Of a stretch of DNA of 23,072 nt, positions 22,868 to 23,072 are shown piece by piece; the stretch's first letter is position 1, and every line of letters starts with the position of its first letter. The position numbers were made by a program, and so were the translations under genes. This DNA is from JAAXVZ01 sp964392465 (GTDB lineage: Archaea; Nanobdellota; Nanobdellia; Woesearchaeales; GW2011-AR15): the NCBI GenBank assembly GCA_964392465.1, contig CAYMPC010000015.1, positions 1-23,072 on the forward strand, read 5' to 3'. The notes under the pieces were generated by a model. It was not told the origin of the DNA. It made no database searches and saw nothing but the letters and a program-made list of their open reading frames with translations.

Positions 22868-23072
22868 TTAACCAACTAAGCCTAGGATTAATATTGCAAC
22901 AACTAGTCCGAAGATAACTATACTTTCTGGAATAACCGTCAATATAAGTCCTTTACCAAATAGTTCTTCTTTCTCTGCCATTGCGCCTACAGCTGCAGTT
23001 CCAATTGCCTGTTCTGCTAATGCAGTTGCAATTGCTGTTAATCCAACCGCAAGTGAAGCACCTATAGCAACC
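22868..23072 (-). CDS. atpK: A-type ATP synthase subunit K (c-ring proteolipid), partial
   Basis: Only the last 68 residues are in the window; the N-terminal end lies past 23072. The visible part is a first-helix end (V-G-L-T-A-I-A-T-A-L-A-E-Q-A-I-G), a short polar loop (A-E-K-E-E-L-F-G-K) and a second helix with P-E-S-I-V-I-F-G-L-V-V (ion-binding Glu in P-E-S) before the stop. This is the membrane-embedded rotor ring subunit. Upstream genes for subunits I and H, usual in such operons, would lie outside. The Gln in the first helix and E-S in the second are positions linked to sodium binding in some c subunits (see findings). Confidence 0.9.
   Translation of the reverse strand, partial: VAIGASLAVGLTAIATALAEQAIGTAAVGAMAEKEELFGKGLILTVIPESIVIFGLVVAILILGLVG

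Noticed and set aside
1..23072. CRISPR array, tRNA or rRNA gene, insertion sequence
   Set aside because: No regularly spaced repeats, no cloverleaf-like sequence in the intergenic regions, no transposase and no terminal inverted repeats were seen.

Overview
The window looks like part of a small AT-rich archaeal genome, most likely DPANN (Woesearchaeota/Pacearchaeota-like). The archaeal evidence is an A-type ATP synthase operon, aIF1A, TTTATATA-type box A elements about 26 nt upstream of starts (many mRNAs apparently leaderless), GGTGA ribosome-binding sites, and proteins with a class III (pilin-type) signal of the KKG|SLELS form. The DPANN placement is inferred from the mix of archaeal information and energy genes with bacterial-looking MetK, triosephosphate isomerase, Lgt and RNase HIII-like genes. 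There is one 10-N assembly gap (4887-4896), inside metK.

Layout. 1-2646 (+): 3' part of an ABC-2-type membrane protein with a sequon-rich ectodomain, then a TPR protein and a small coiled-coil protein. 2651-4540 (-): small coiled-coil protein, a DUF1189-like membrane protein and an unrecognised 269-residue protein. 4640-6457: metK (-), divergent from an HTH-CBS regulator (+), with an inverted repeat between them. 6459-8294: ICC-like phosphoesterase (-), a 45-codon Cys-containing small gene (-), TatD-type hydrolase (+). 8309-9691 (-): MFS transporter. 9839-11149 (+): winged-helix-like protein plus an RNase HIII-like protein. 11118-11591 (-): small membrane protein. 11704-12051 (+): aIF1A. 12181-13608 (+): two pilin-like secreted proteins around a two-helix membrane protein. 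13611-15124 (-): lgt and tpiA, coupled by ATGA. 15232-15489 (+): small hypothetical. 15506-16249 (-): a divergent protein with beta-carbonic-anhydrase-like Cys-x-Asp and His-x-x-Cys motifs.

16337-23072 (-) is the ATP synthase operon, transcribed K-E-C-F-A-B-[beta-carbonic anhydrase]-D. Subunit K is cut by the window end, and I and H would lie beyond it. A canonical beta-carbonic anhydrase sits between atpB and atpD, with its TTG start directly after the atpB stop. AtpF has no ATG/GTG/TTG for its conserved first strand and appears to start at ATA.

No tRNA, rRNA, CRISPR array, insertion sequence or intein was found. No stretch over 300 bases lacks a gene. The longest gaps (7332-7505, 9692-9838, 5778-5908, 12052-12180) hold promoters and small repeats. 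The most interesting points are the carbonic anhydrase inside the ATP synthase operon with a divergent paralogue-like gene just downstream, the probable AUA start of atpF, the metK/HTH-CBS divergent pair, and Lgt in an archaeon.
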